Shown: in pieces, positions 48,240 through 59,047 of the stretch | Layout: each line of letters begins with the position of its first letter | Numbering within the stretch: the first letter of the stretch is position 1 | Assembly: GCA_963693085.1 (NCBI GenBank) | Contig: OY856411.1 | Coordinates: 1,352,685,550-1,352,749,549 of the forward strand | Source: Alisma plantago-aquatica | Lineage: Eukaryota > Streptophyta > Magnoliopsida > Alismatales > Alismataceae | DNA length: 64,000 nucleotides | Direction of reading: 5' to 3' | The notes under the pieces: model-generated | What the model saw: only the letters and a program-made list of their open reading frames with translations | Told to the model about the DNA's origin: nothing | Database searches by the model: none | Translations under genes and position numbers: made by a program

Positions 48240-48600
48240 TGCCCAGCAGCAGCCTATGGCACCGCACAAGCATCCGCCCAGAGGGCACCTGGGCGCCAAG
48301 GCGCCGCCTAGGAGGAGGAAGAAGGCATGGTATACTTTGAGGGCAGAGGAAGAAGGCCCGGCCTGGAGAGCAGCGGCTGGAGCAGAGACCTAGCAGCAGC
48401 TGGCAACCGGCGCTGGAAAGGAGAGCACCAAAGCAGCCACTGGCGGGGGCGGCGGCGAGGAGAGGAGAGAAGCAGGAGCGTAAACCAGGAGTGGTGGCAG
48501 CACGGGGGAGCAACGGCGGCGGGGGCAACGATGGCGAGGAGCACCGGCAGCAACAATCGCTAGACCTAGCAGAGGTTCGCAATGAAACAGAGACAATGGG
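48240..48600 (-). promoter_or_regulatory. GC-rich island, possible transposase promoter or 5' leader
   Basis: About 360 bp of GGAGGA/GGCGGC/CAGCAG-rich DNA stands out sharply from the AT-rich surroundings. Several overlapping frames are open on both strands but are Pro/Ser/Arg-rich without domains, as expected from composition. Its place next to the right subterminal repeats and upstream of the minus-strand transposase suggests a promoter or first non-coding exon, by analogy with other CACTA elements. Confidence 0.45.
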
Positions 48601-48629
48601 GAAAAGTTCTCTGTTTCGCGGGGCTATTA

Positions 48630-49216
48630 ACTGTACCATAGGCGTCGGTTATTCAAACAAACTGACACATAAAATTAAAGGTGTCGGTTCTCCACATAAA
48701 CCGACACCTATTCTCAATTATAGTCGTCGGTTTTAACTACAAAACAACCAACATCTATATACATATGTCGATTAAAAAAATTGTTCTCGATTAATGACCA
48801 TAGTCGTCGGTGTCTTCTGAAAACCGACGCTTAAAGGGTGTGAAAAATTCCCCGCGAACATCGCGGGAAAACTCATAAGCGTCGGTCATTGTATTAAAAT
48901 CGACGACCAAAATGTGCCCAATTTCTATCTCGCGAATAACCTTTACTCGTCGGTTTATTATTTATCAACCGACGCCATATGTTAAATTTTGGAGGTAATT
49001 TTTTTCGCTGGAAATTTTGGATTTGGCAGTTAATTTTAGGGGTCGGTTTTTTATTAAGTAACTGACACTGAATAAAAGTGGTACCCATGTCTGGTCGCCC
49101 TTCATAGATTGGATGTCGGTTTATGTTGTCAACCGACGATGTATAGTTTAGGTGTTAGTGTATTTATACAACCGACACCATTAAAAGTGACATTATAAGC
49201 CATTTCTGTAGTAGTG
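48630..49216. repeat. Right CACTA end: terminal and subterminal inverted motifs
   Basis: At least eight paired units (G)(C/T)GTCGGTT...AACCGAC(G/A)(C) occur, for example at 48640-48668, 48680-48708, 48805-48831, 48949-48976 and 49111-49138. They end in the terminal TTCTGTAGTAGTG. They mirror the left end and are the likely transposase binding sites. Confidence 0.88.
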
Positions 49217-49219
49217 TAA

Positions 49220-49874
49220 ATACAAGTACCTCAGAACCGAAGTCTTTACTTTGATTATATAGTCAAAAGGTTTGAATAACTAAATCTTTGTAATCACATA
49301 TCCCTTCTTTATATCAAAATAAAGAAGGGATATGTGATTACAAAGATTTAGTGGGAGTGTATTCATATTCTACATGATGATGAGGAATAAAACAAAACTG
49401 GTGTGGAAATACCTTCTTTAAGGGAATAAAGAGAAATGTCCTATATGATAGGAATAGAGATCTATAGAGATAGTTCTTGAAAGTCTCTTGACCTGATAAA
49501 ATGAGAGAGCATACATTGGCAGTCTGTGCTGAAGGGTTCAGTATGCAAAGATTTATTGGGAGAAAACTTATCCATATTACATGGAGTTAGTCTCTCATAT
49601 GCCTAGTGTCCCAAATTCTTATGAAGAATAGGAACACAAAGATAGATGCCTTATGCATTCTCAATTGGATCTATCATTTATGTAATCATCCCATTATCTT
49701 GTATGTATCAGACATGACAAGAAAAAATATATACGCATTCATCATCTTGTATGTATTGGACATGACAATATGATATGCTCATCCAGTTATCTCGTATGTA
49801 ATGGACATGCCGAGTGGATTTTTGTCTACTTCCAATGAGAGTCATTGGATATCATAAAGGAATTATTTACGTAC
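49220..49874 (+). pseudogene. pol of copia A, middle remnant (reverse transcriptase to RNase H)
   Basis: This is the continuation of copia A pol after the CACTA insertion. A frame near 49620-49700 contains MPYAFSIGSIIYVI, the degenerate block found between reverse transcriptase and RNase H of copia elements. Near 49850-49874 the text joins 56366 to give a KELFKYLLRIKGLVIW-like segment, the usual VKHILKYLRRTK block. Many stops are present. A perfect hairpin lies in its 5' part. Confidence 0.65.
49280..49351. repeat. Perfect 33-bp stem hairpin with 6-base loop
   Basis: The left arm (49280-49312) begins CTAAATCTTTGTAATC. The right arm (49319-49351) is its exact reverse complement, ending GATTACAAAGATTTAG. 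The loop is ATCAAA. The right arm reads into the copia pol frame, so the left arm is probably an inverted copy of it. Confidence 0.95.
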
Positions 49875-51292
49875 TGAAAAACACTAGAAGGGGGGTGAAT
49901 AGGGTTTTATAATGATTTTAAAATTAATTCAACCAAGCAACCACAATTGAAATTCGGAGAAGGAGACACAACATTTAGAGTGGTTCCACCCTTAGCAAAA
50001 ACTAAGGGTGTCAGTGCACTACCCGGTTGTTCCCAACTAGGATTTTGAAAGTATTTGAATTTTATTACCTCGCAAGGATGTTACATAAAATTACAAACAC
50101 CTTCACCACCCTTTGGACAGCCTTCACCCCGAAGTCGTCTCACTAAACTTGAAGCAACCTTCACTTGAAGTAACTTCAACCTCCCCCTTGAAGTAGCCTT
50201 CCTCCTTGAAATAGCTTCCCGTTGAGACCTTCTAGAAGTAGTCTAAAGTCCGCTAAGCTACCTTCACCACTTGAAGAAGCTCCAACAACCTCCTTTCCAC
50301 AGCCTCCAACCTAGGAGTAGCAAAGGAGAACAAAATACAATAAAAGGAACAAGATTGGAAGAAAGAAACAATGTTACCAATTGGGTACATCGCTTTGATC
50401 CTATATCAAGCGTTTGATCTCCTAACCAAAGTGGATGGACGTGGATGTATAGTGGATAGGAGATATCAGCCTATAGGACACTAATGTAGAGCTCAAAGAA
50501 AACAGATTGCAAGTGTAGCTCAGCTTGTTTGCTCACAAGGATTGAATCTCAAGTGTAATTGTGTATGCAAGTTGTATCTTGAGGTGTCCTATGGCTGTCC
50601 TATTTATAGGAGTTGTTTGATAATGCTTGGGGATGTTCTAGACACCTTCTAGGGTGTTCTTAGCACTCAACTAGACCTTAAGTGTCCACTAATTGCATTT
50701 GTAATGGCTAGTTAATTAATTCTAAAAAGTGCATACATAACCATTTTCGGTCGAAGTATTTGTCGACCGAGAGTTTCTCAATCGAGGAATTTGTCGACCG
50801 AGTGGGAGTCTGAGTCAATATGTTGTAACATTTGATTCCAACTCCCAACTACTTTTCTAACTCAGTGTAACGTCTAGGAGGGTCTATTCTCGGTCGAGGA
50901 GTTTGTCGACCGAGAGTGTCTCAGTCGAAGTTTTTGTCGACTGAGAATATCCCTGATTCAATGTATTCATTTACTGAGTGTGTGTATCAATGTGAAATTG
51001 TGACACTAACTTAGGAGTTGACCTATCTAAGTGTTGTGTGTGGATAGGGAAGATCTAAACGCTTGATTTACATGATATCTAAGTACCTGTACATTATAAA
51101 CTTGTACAAGTTTTTACATTGATTACAATCATGAAAATAAAGCAATTTTAGCAAATTTATCTTCCAAGTCTTCGCTATCCGCCACCTTATATTCTAGTCC
51201 CTAAAACACTCAAATAGCAAGTTAAAACCACAAGAAATAAATGTTTGTCATCATAAAAAAAAGGGATTATAATAATGCCAATTTAGCCAACA
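49875..51292 (-). repeat. 3' LTR of copia B
   Basis: 1,418 bp, TG...CA ends on both strands. It aligns with 54942-56360, with differences of about 4% at one end and about 8% at the other by eye. It holds CGGTCGA...TCGACCGA inverted motifs at about 50748-50945. The adjoining CTCCCCCTTTTTGAAG (plus) is the polypurine tract on the minus strand. Confidence 0.93.
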
Positions 51293-53255
51293 ATCTCCCC
51301 CTTTTTGAAGATGATAAACATTTCCAAAATATATATCAATGAAATATAAATCATATGAGTTTCCTACCTGAAGTTTACCTTTTGCAGCCATTCTTTTATT
51401 TGCAAGTATGTTCTAGCCAAGAGATTATGAAACTCATTTTACTTTATGTTATTGATTTTATATTATTTCTCCCCCTTTGTCATTTCAAAAAGATAACCAA
51501 GCTAAACATTAATTATGACTTTTATTTCTCCCCCTTAATTTGATAATTTGATACTCAATGCAAACCACTTATTTTTATGTTAAATTTAGCCACAATTTAT
51601 TTCTCAACCATTTGCAAATGATGTTAAGCCTTGAAATGATATGAGATCCTTTTAGATTCATGGAATATGTGTTTTGATTTTTCATCCATTTTACAAGGGA
51701 TGTTACGCCCTGAAATGATATGAGATTCTTTTAAGCTTATAGTAGAATTAATGAATGTATCTCTAACCAAATGCACATGATATTAAGCCCTAATTTATTT
51801 AGAGAATTTCATTAAGGACAAGATATACACTATATTCATAAATATTGCAGACTCCCTTTTTTTATCATAACCAAGATTACTTTAAAGATACTAAGGTCAT
51901 AACTAGTTTCAAATTTTCTTTATGCTATTTACAAAGTTTTATGAACTCCTTCTTAATCTTATAGTCAAGATAGTTTTTGTGAGCTCCCCCTTAATCTTAT
52001 AATCAAGATAATTTAAGGATTCTAAGGTCACAATAAGCATTAGATCATAATAAGTTGACCTTTTATGAGATCTATGTACTAAAATATTGTTTTCAATATA
52101 CTAAGATTAAGTGCAAGAACATGATTTATAATTAAGCATTTATTTTAGGTCGACCTTGACTTTGACCTGGGCACCCCTCGGTTGATTTTTATTTCGACTG
52201 GGAGGCAATTTTTGCAGATTTGCAGTTTCAACATTCACAATGATCCACTTGATTGAATATTTAAAACATAGCTTACAAAGTATCATATGAAGAGTATTCA
52301 TGTATAACAAGGATGATATCATTTTCCAAAGGATAATCATTTAACTAATATGTCAAGATGCATTTGTGCCATAGAGATTTACCTTAATGCAAAATTGGAA
52401 TTTTCAATGATAACATCATCTTTATGTGTAATGAGATGAATCACTATGATCATTTTGAAAACAATATCCATTCATGGTTTATATACATATAGATTAAAGA
52501 TTATTTTAGTCAAATCAAGTAACAGATGAAACACAATGATCATGGTGAAACAGTAAAGTCATATCCATAATTATAATGATCATGATCATTTAAAGGCAAA
52601 TTTCAAGACACATGATTTCTATATAGATAAACCAAGGAATACTTAGGACAAACCATGTGGATTATTATAAAATAGTAATTTTCTTAATTAAATCAACATG
52701 GTTCATAATTTTCAGTTTTAAGCCAAACCATGTAGGAGATGAGCCACGATAATCTCATGAGAAGCAAATCCATGATTTGAGTAAAATCAATATTTTCTTC
52801 TTAAATACAATTTAATAATGAAAAGTATAAAGTTTTGATGCTCATATGTTCTTCCTTTTAATTATGATTATTCAAATATGCAGTATATAAAGTTCATTAC
52901 ATACTTAAGTTAATTGTAATTGATGTATCTTTATTTTTACTAAATAATTCTGTCAGAGTTTCCCTCGGTCGACAAATTTCTCGTCCGAGTGAGGTTCGGT
53001 CGAAATATTTGTCGATCGGCCGTTTATCAAGTTTTTGTAGGCTTAACATAGTAACTTTATCGGTCGACTATTTTCTCAACCGACATTGTCTCGGTCGAAA
53101 ACTTTCTCGACTGAGATTGTTTTTGTACTTTTTCAGTAAAAACATAGATCCGTTTTACAAAATTATGCAAGTTAATGCTCAATTTAGTTGAGATAAGACA
53201 TTTGAATATCAAAGAAACATTTTAGGTCAAATCTCAACTAATAAAATTAAAATCT
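51293..53255 (-). other. Copia B internal region without pol
   Basis: About 1.96 kb between the end of gag and the 3' LTR, where pol should be. It is AT-rich and contains no copia enzyme motif on either strand. A second cluster of CGGTCGA/TCGACCGA-type motifs lies at 52960-53120. The polypurine tract is at its left edge. Confidence 0.8.
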
Positions 53256-54892
53256 CTAAGTTTTAGGAACCCAAACTAGATCAACATCCTTTTTCTTGTA
53301 TGGGCAAGAGGATGAATAATGTCCAAGACGTAAACAGTAATGACAACATATAGAATCAATTTCATTTCTCTTCTTAGATGGATTGGCTTTAGGCACATAC
53401 ATAACTTTAGTCTTGGGTACTTGTTCCCTTCTCATTCTAGGTTTTTGAAAAGATTTACCTTTGGGATTATAACCTAGTCCTCTTCTTCCAATCTAACCAG
53501 AAGAATCTTGTAGAATTTTATGAAGAATATCATTGTTTCTCAAGCTACTAATTTCTCTTTGTAATTTAGCAATCTCATCCATTTTCTTTTTGATATCTAA
53601 CTTTGCTTGATCTAGATTAGATGATAAAGCATCTCTTTCCTTAAGAATAGCATCATAATCTAGATGATTACATAGGATAGGTTGAGTCTGAAAATTATGC
53701 AATTTTGCAAGCAAATCAACCTTTTATTGAGAAAGAAGATCATGATTTGTTTCTAAAGTAAGAAACTTCATATTGCAATAATTTAAAGATGATTTCAAGG
53801 TAAAGTTTTCAGAAACAATACTATCTTTTTCAAAAGAAAGATTATTTAATTTAGCATACAAATCCTCATTAGTTTTAGTAGCTTTCTTTAGTTTCTTTTT
53901 GTAATCAAAATGTTTCTCATGTGTATCTTGAAGACTAACAATTAGATCTTCTTTTGGCAAATAAAAAAGGCTTACCTCTTCTTCTTCTTCATTTGTTGTA
54001 GCAATAAGGAACTCTACTTCTTTTTCTCCATCTTCACTATCATCACTTGAATCATCCCATGAAACTTTGTATGTTTTTTCTTTCTTCGTGTGAGATGATT
54101 TCTTCCCCTTCTTAAGTTTGGGACAATCACCTTTTAAGTGTCCCTTTTTGCCACATTCAAAGCACCTGAAAGAAGAAACACTAGAAGTTTTGTTAGCTTT
54201 AAAACTTCTATAATGTCCTTTCTTTTCTCCTTCTTGTGTTCAACCTCCATTCTTTCTTCTTCCTCCAAGGTTGCCTCATGTGCTTCTAAGTTGCCAATGA
54301 GTTGCTCCATCCTTAGTCGAGTGAGGTCATTGGCTTCTTCAATTGCAGTCACCCTAGGCTTGTACCTGGGAGGAAGTGACCTAAGAATTTTTGACACTTG
54401 ATCCTCTTCACTAATTCTTTTACCTAAAGCATTCAAACCATTAACAATAGAAGAAAACTTTGCATACATTTCACTAATAGACTCATTTGGTTCCATACGA
54501 AATTGTTCAAACTTTTGTTTAAGCATACAAATTTTGGAATTCTTCACTTGAATAGTTCCCTCATAAGTAATATAGAGTCTATGACATATTTCATATGCAG
54601 TTTCACAATTTGATATTCTATTAAACTCACCTACATAAATTGAACAATAAAGGATACTGACAACTTTTGCATTCAATTGGGCTAGCTTTACCGTATTAGC
54701 ATCCCACATAGAATACTCCATTTGAGGAAGAGTGTAAGCATTTGAAACCATTCTCCATAGATCACATCTTATCCCTTGAAAGTATAATTGCATCCTCCTC
54801 TTCCAATAGGTGTAATTGGTGCCATCAAATGGTGGAGGCCGAGCCACAAGCATTCCTTCCAGTTTGAGGTTGTTTAGTACCCCATCACCCAT
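53256..54892 (-). pseudogene. gag of copia B
   Basis: The likely start is the ATG at 54892 (MGDGVLNNLKLEG). Upstream in-frame sequence is just the primer site and leader. The core shows RPPPFDGTNYTYWKRRMQ, LAQLNAKVVSILYCSI, YEICHRLYITYEGT and SKILRSLPPRYKPRVTAIEEA, a SIRE-like gag. A frameshift near 54235 precedes a first zinc knuckle (CFECGKKGHLKGDCPK). An acidic stretch, a coiled-coil (about 53960-53500) and a second knuckle (CCHYCLRLGHYSSSCPYKKK) follow, ending LVWVPKT. Stops are at 53721-53723 and 53490-53492. About 545 residues in all: one frameshift and two stops from being open. Confidence 0.85.
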
Positions 54893-54927
54893 TTTCTTCA
54901 AGACTCGATTAGAGCTCCTTGAAGCCT

Positions 54928-54939
54928 GCTCTGATACCA
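54928..54939 (-). other. Primer binding site of copia B
   Basis: The minus strand reads TGGTATCAGAGC two bases after the LTR end, a perfect 12-base match to the initiator-Met tRNA complement. Confidence 0.93.
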
Positions 54940-54941
54940 AT

Positions 54942-56360
54942 TGAAAAACACTAGAGGGGGGCGAATAAGGTTTTATAATGATTTTAAAATTAATTCAACC
55001 AAGCAACCACAATTGAAATTTGGAGAAGGACACACAACGTTTAGAGTGGTTCCACCCGTAGCAAAAACTAAGGTAGTCAATCCACTACCCGGTTGTTCCC
55101 AACTGAGATTTTGTAAGTATTTAAATTTTATTTCCTCGCAAGGATGTTACATTAAATTACAAACACCTTCACCACCCTTTGGATAGCCTTCACCCTGAAG
55201 TCATCTCACCAACTTTGAAGCAGCCTTCACTTGAAGTAACTTCAAGCTCCTCCTTGAAGTAGCCTTCCTCCTTGAAGTAGCTTCCCATTGAGACATTCTA
55301 GAAGTAGTCCAAAGTCTACCGAGCTACCTTCACCACCTAAAGAAGCTCCAACAACCTCCTTTCTGCAGCCTCCAACCTAGGAGTAGCAAAGGAGAACAAA
55401 ATACAATAAAAGGAACATGATTGGAAGAAAGAAACAATGTTACCAATTGAGTATAACACTTTGATCCTATATCAAGCGTTTGATCTCCTAAACAATGTGG
55501 ATGGACGTGGATGTATAGTGGATAGGAGATATCAGACTATAGGACACTAATGTAGAGCTCAAAGAAAATAGATTGCAAGTGTAGCTAAGCTTGTTTGCTC
55601 ACAAGGATTGAATCTCAAGTGTAATTGTGTATGCAAGTTGTATCTTGAGGTGTCCTGTGGCTGTCCTATTTATAGGAGTAGTTTTCTAATTCTTGGGGAC
55701 ATTCTAGACACCGTCTAGGGTGTTCTTAGTGCTCAACTAGATGTTAAGTGTCCACTAATTGCATTTGTAACGGCTAGTTAATTAATTCTGAAAAATGTCT
55801 ATAAAACCATTTTCGGTCAAAGTATTTGTCGACTGAGAGTTTCTCGGTCGAGGAATTTGTCGACCGAGTGAGAGTCTGAGTCAATATGTTGTAACGTTCG
55901 ATTCCAACTCCCAACCACTTTTCTAACTCATTCTAACGGCTAGGAGGGTCTGTTCTCAGTCGAGGAGTTTGTCGACTGAGAGTGTCTTGGTCGAAGTTTT
56001 TGTCGACCAAGAATATCCTTGATTCAATGTATTCATTTACTGAGTGTGTGTATCAATGTGCAATCATGATGCTAACTTAGGAGATGACCTATCTAAGTGT
56101 TGTGTGTGGATAGGGAAGATCTAAATGCTTGATTTACATGATATCTAAGTACTTGTACATTATAAACTTGTACAAGTTTTTACATTAATTACACTCATGA
56201 AAATAAAGCAATTTTAGCAAATTTATCTTCCAAGTCTTCGCTATCTGCCACCTTATATTCTAGTCCCTGAAACACTCAAATGGCAAGTTAAAATCACAAG
56301 AAATAAATGTTTGTCATCATCAAAACAAAGGGATTATAATAATGTCTAATTTAGCCAACA
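54942..56360 (-). repeat. 5' LTR of copia B
   Basis: 1,419 bp, starting TGTTGGCTAAATTAGAC on the minus strand and ending CTAGTGTTTTTCA just before the primer site. It contains the same inverted CGGTCGA/TCGACCGA motif cluster (about 55810-56015) as the other LTR. Confidence 0.93.
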
Positions 56361-56897
56361 AGTACTTATTACGTATTAAAGGATTAGTTATATGGTAATA
56401 AATGGAAGAGTTGAGTGTAAATGAGTTACACTGATGCAACCTTCCAAAATGACAAAAAAATAATCGTAAAATGCAAAATATAAAAGTTATATTCAATTGT
56501 GAAGTGAACAAGAGTTGTTAAGTGGAAATTTTCCAAGTAAAATTAAAAGGCTATTTAATCTAAAATGTATTATGAACAATAGAGGATACTATATGGATCT
56601 AGAATTTCATACAGATGAACTTATAGATATTCCAACCATTGATGACAAAGTAGAAATACTACATCAAACTATGGAGCTAATTGTTAGGAAAGAAATATCA
56701 GATAGCATATTATGGCAACTCCATCTCATACGAAATGTCGTATAGTGAGGAGATGTGAAAAATGCAATATACCGACTAAAGCAAAATGTTGCTAACTCAC
56801 TGGATTTGCACTAGTGAAACAGAAACATGTGGGACATGTTTAGAGATCACTAAGAATATGATTCAAAGGTGATTGGCTCTAAGTGCAAGTGGGAGTC
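56361..56897 (+). pseudogene. pol of copia A, 3' end (RNase H) and polypurine tract
   Basis: This is the continuation after copia B. A 76-codon frame (56515-56745) ends LWQLHLIRNVV. After two stops it continues GDVKNAIYRLKQNVANSL, matching the YHLIREIV.RGDV... end of copia RNase H. The closing GTGCAAGTGGGAGTC just before 56898 is the polypurine tract from which plus-strand synthesis starts. Confidence 0.7.
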
Positions 56898-59042
56898 TGT
56901 TGGTATGTATGCCTGTAGAGCCAATCATATGATGATTGGATTGGCATATGTTCTGATTGATTTAATAAATATCAAAGGTAAGCTTCCAATTTATTCTAGC
57001 TCAATCAATTATGAGATAAATGATGGAGCAGAATAAATGTCTAAAGAATGACAATAATCAATGACGTATGTCTTCAGGTTGAGGACCTAAATATCAAGAT
57101 CGTATGGATGCTAAGAGTATGTACATTCTTGTTATGTCCCTAGTCAGATATCATAATGGAAGGTTGATAGACAACAATGACACATCAAGACTAGAGTGTA
57201 AGTTGGTTGATGACAATGTCTCATTAGTCATGATATATGATATCACACCAAGTACACATATACATGTTAGAGAATAGTGTATCGGACATACCCACCATGA
57301 GAGTGATACATGGAACCATGACATGGTAGTCAAAATCATCTCTCATAGTGATGGTGGTAATTGTGATTCTTAGACCTGAAATCACTACACTCGTCGAATG
57401 TTATTGGGTACACTTTGACATCATCAAACGTAGTCATGAAACCTGGGTTGTTATAACAATGATGATTGGGTGGCTTTGACGCATGAGATAGACTGTGAGT
57501 GATAGATATGCAATTTGTCCCTCCTAAGGAGTATGATGTCCAGGCCACTTGATAAGAGAGACTGAGAAATCTATGTGCATGCACATGTGAATCAATATAT
57601 GATATTGATGTCACACATATCTCAGACAGTCTAGTTCGAGAAACATGAATGAACATTGAAAGGATGACAACTCCATGCCTTGAGTTTATTCAGGATATTA
57701 GAGACAAAGGAATTATACATTCACTAGAACACCAATCACAGACTATAGGATTGAAAGTTGTTCACCAACTTTCATTTTCACTTGGGTAGCACTAATGTGT
57801 GACTAGGTACTGCTCTTTGCTTGTGATGTCATAAGCTAGTTATGGACATTCATTGCCAATGAGAAATGGGACCTATAGGGTCACACACAAAGGATTAACC
57901 TAGAAGAGGAGTTTGTCCATGAATGATGTTTGGATTGATTACTAAAGTGTTTAGGTACTCAATCAAACATTCAATCAATAGACTTGACTCAGAATCATCA
58001 AGTTCAAGTGTTGAACCAACTGATTAGAGTGTTAGATTGATTGAGAATTGAATTGATTGTGTTATGCACAATCTGGACCACCAACCGACCGGTTCACTAG
58101 ATGAACCGATTGGCTCATGGTCAGTGAGATGACTGGTTCACTCTAGCGAACTGATCGTTCAATTGGACCAAACGAGAAGTATTGAGTTGTCAAAGTTTGT
58201 GAGAATATGTTTTTTTTGTTTCACTTATTCAATTTGATTGGGACAAGAATTAATCTTTGCGTTAATTAGAAATAAATAAGGAATGTCAATTCTAGGCACG
58301 TCTGGGAAGTGAAATGACTGGTTCACTAGGTGAATCAACTGGTTCACACTCCCAAATGACCGGTTCACTAGTGAATCGATTGGCTCACCTTGCCAAACGA
58401 TCGTTTCAGTTACGAAATGACCATTTTGCCTACTGGAGTTCAAATTGTTCATGGAAATTTTGAAACCTTCTACTCCCACACAGATTGGGAACCCTGACCT
58501 TGCCCTCTACTATAAATAGAGGGCTTCTCCAGAGACACAACTCAGAACATCAGTTGCTCTGCAAAGTTGTTGTCCTCTCTGGTTGTGGTAATCGAGGGAG
58601 CCCAAGAAAGTTCTACCTGTCTAGGGAGGAACAACGAGGGAAAGACAACTGCAGAAAAGCAATTGGTTGTGGGAGAGTGTGTCGGTGAGTAGTACACTAA
58701 CAGAAGGGTATATCTCCTTTTAGTCCATTCTTCAGGATGACTAGAGTTCTCGGTAGTCCGTATGGACTATCTATAGAGGCGGGAGACTTTTGCCGCTCAA
58801 GAAGATGACAGTCAACTACAGTCTGGGTCAAGACCAGGAGCTGCATAGACATCTTCGAATATAGGTGGTTGAAGACTGCACTTTCTATGAGGTAGAGTCA
58901 TTGATCAAGCCTCAGGACCAGATATAACTCGCTAAAACCATCCTTCTCATTACATAGATGTTGATACAATCTACTGTTTATGGGTTTATGGTCAAGTAAT
59001 TTTTTTTTTCGTTGCCTGCTCTAACCACGTAAAACCCCAATA
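56898..59042 (+). repeat. 3' LTR of copia A
   Basis: 2,145 bp, starting TGTTGGTATGTATGCC and ending GTAAAACCCCAATA, then the ACTGA duplication. Several palindromic GACCGGTTCACTAG...TGAACCGATTGG motifs lie at 58078-58390, upstream of a TATA box at 58511. Confidence 0.93.
58511..58518 (+). promoter_or_regulatory. LTR TATA box (copia A, 3' LTR)
   Basis: TATAAATA within CTCTACTATAAATAGAGGGC is a canonical plant TATA box and is conserved in position with 22951 in the other LTR. It would drive the copia A transcript. Confidence 0.7.
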
Positions 59043-59047
59043 ACTGA

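Larger units (their letters stand above)
39497..49216 (-). mobile_element. CACTA (En/Spm-type) DNA transposon, 9.72 kb
   Basis: Ends are CACTAGTACATAAC on the left and TTCTGTAGTAGTG on the right (reverse complement CACTACTACAGAA), flanked by TAA duplications (39494-39496 and 49217-49219). Subterminal zones at both ends hold arrays of GCGTCGGTT...AACCGACGC. Two genes lie inside, both on the minus strand: a TNP2-like transposase (44110-47364) and a second gene with Transposase_24-like and Ulp1-like parts (40396-43830). Both carry stops, so this copy is probably non-autonomous, although its ends look usable. Confidence 0.95.
49875..56360 (-). mobile_element. Copia B: gag-only non-autonomous copia element (TR-GAG type), minus strand
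   Basis: It is a 6,486-bp element with 1.42-kb LTRs (TGTTGGCTAAAT ... TTTTTCA on the minus strand), a primer site, a SIRE-like gag with zinc knuckles and a polypurine tract. The 3.65-kb internal region has no protease, integrase, reverse transcriptase or RNase H. Target copies are CGTAC (49870-49874) and AGTAC (56361-56365), differing at one base. It sits in the RNase H region of copia A. Retaining gag while lacking pol is the definition of TR-GAG elements, which depend on pol from relatives. Confidence 0.88.
21358..59042 (+). mobile_element. Copia A: Ty1/copia element inserted in the accessory ORF of copia C
   Basis: It is flanked by exact ACTGA duplications (21353-21357 and 59043-59047). 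LTRs of about 2.14 kb lie at 21358 and 56898. The first lacks the terminal TGTT seen in the second. Internal order is a perfect Met-tRNA primer site, a non-coding leader, gag, a shortened pol and a polypurine tract. Removing the LARD, the CACTA element and copia B leaves about 9.2 kb. Short LTR comparisons differ by about 8-9%. Pol is too short and full of stops, so it is dead. Confidence 0.9.

Noticed and set aside
48220..48639. Overlapping Pro/Ser/Arg-rich frames on both strands
   Set aside because: Composition effect of a GC-rich island, with no conserved domain.
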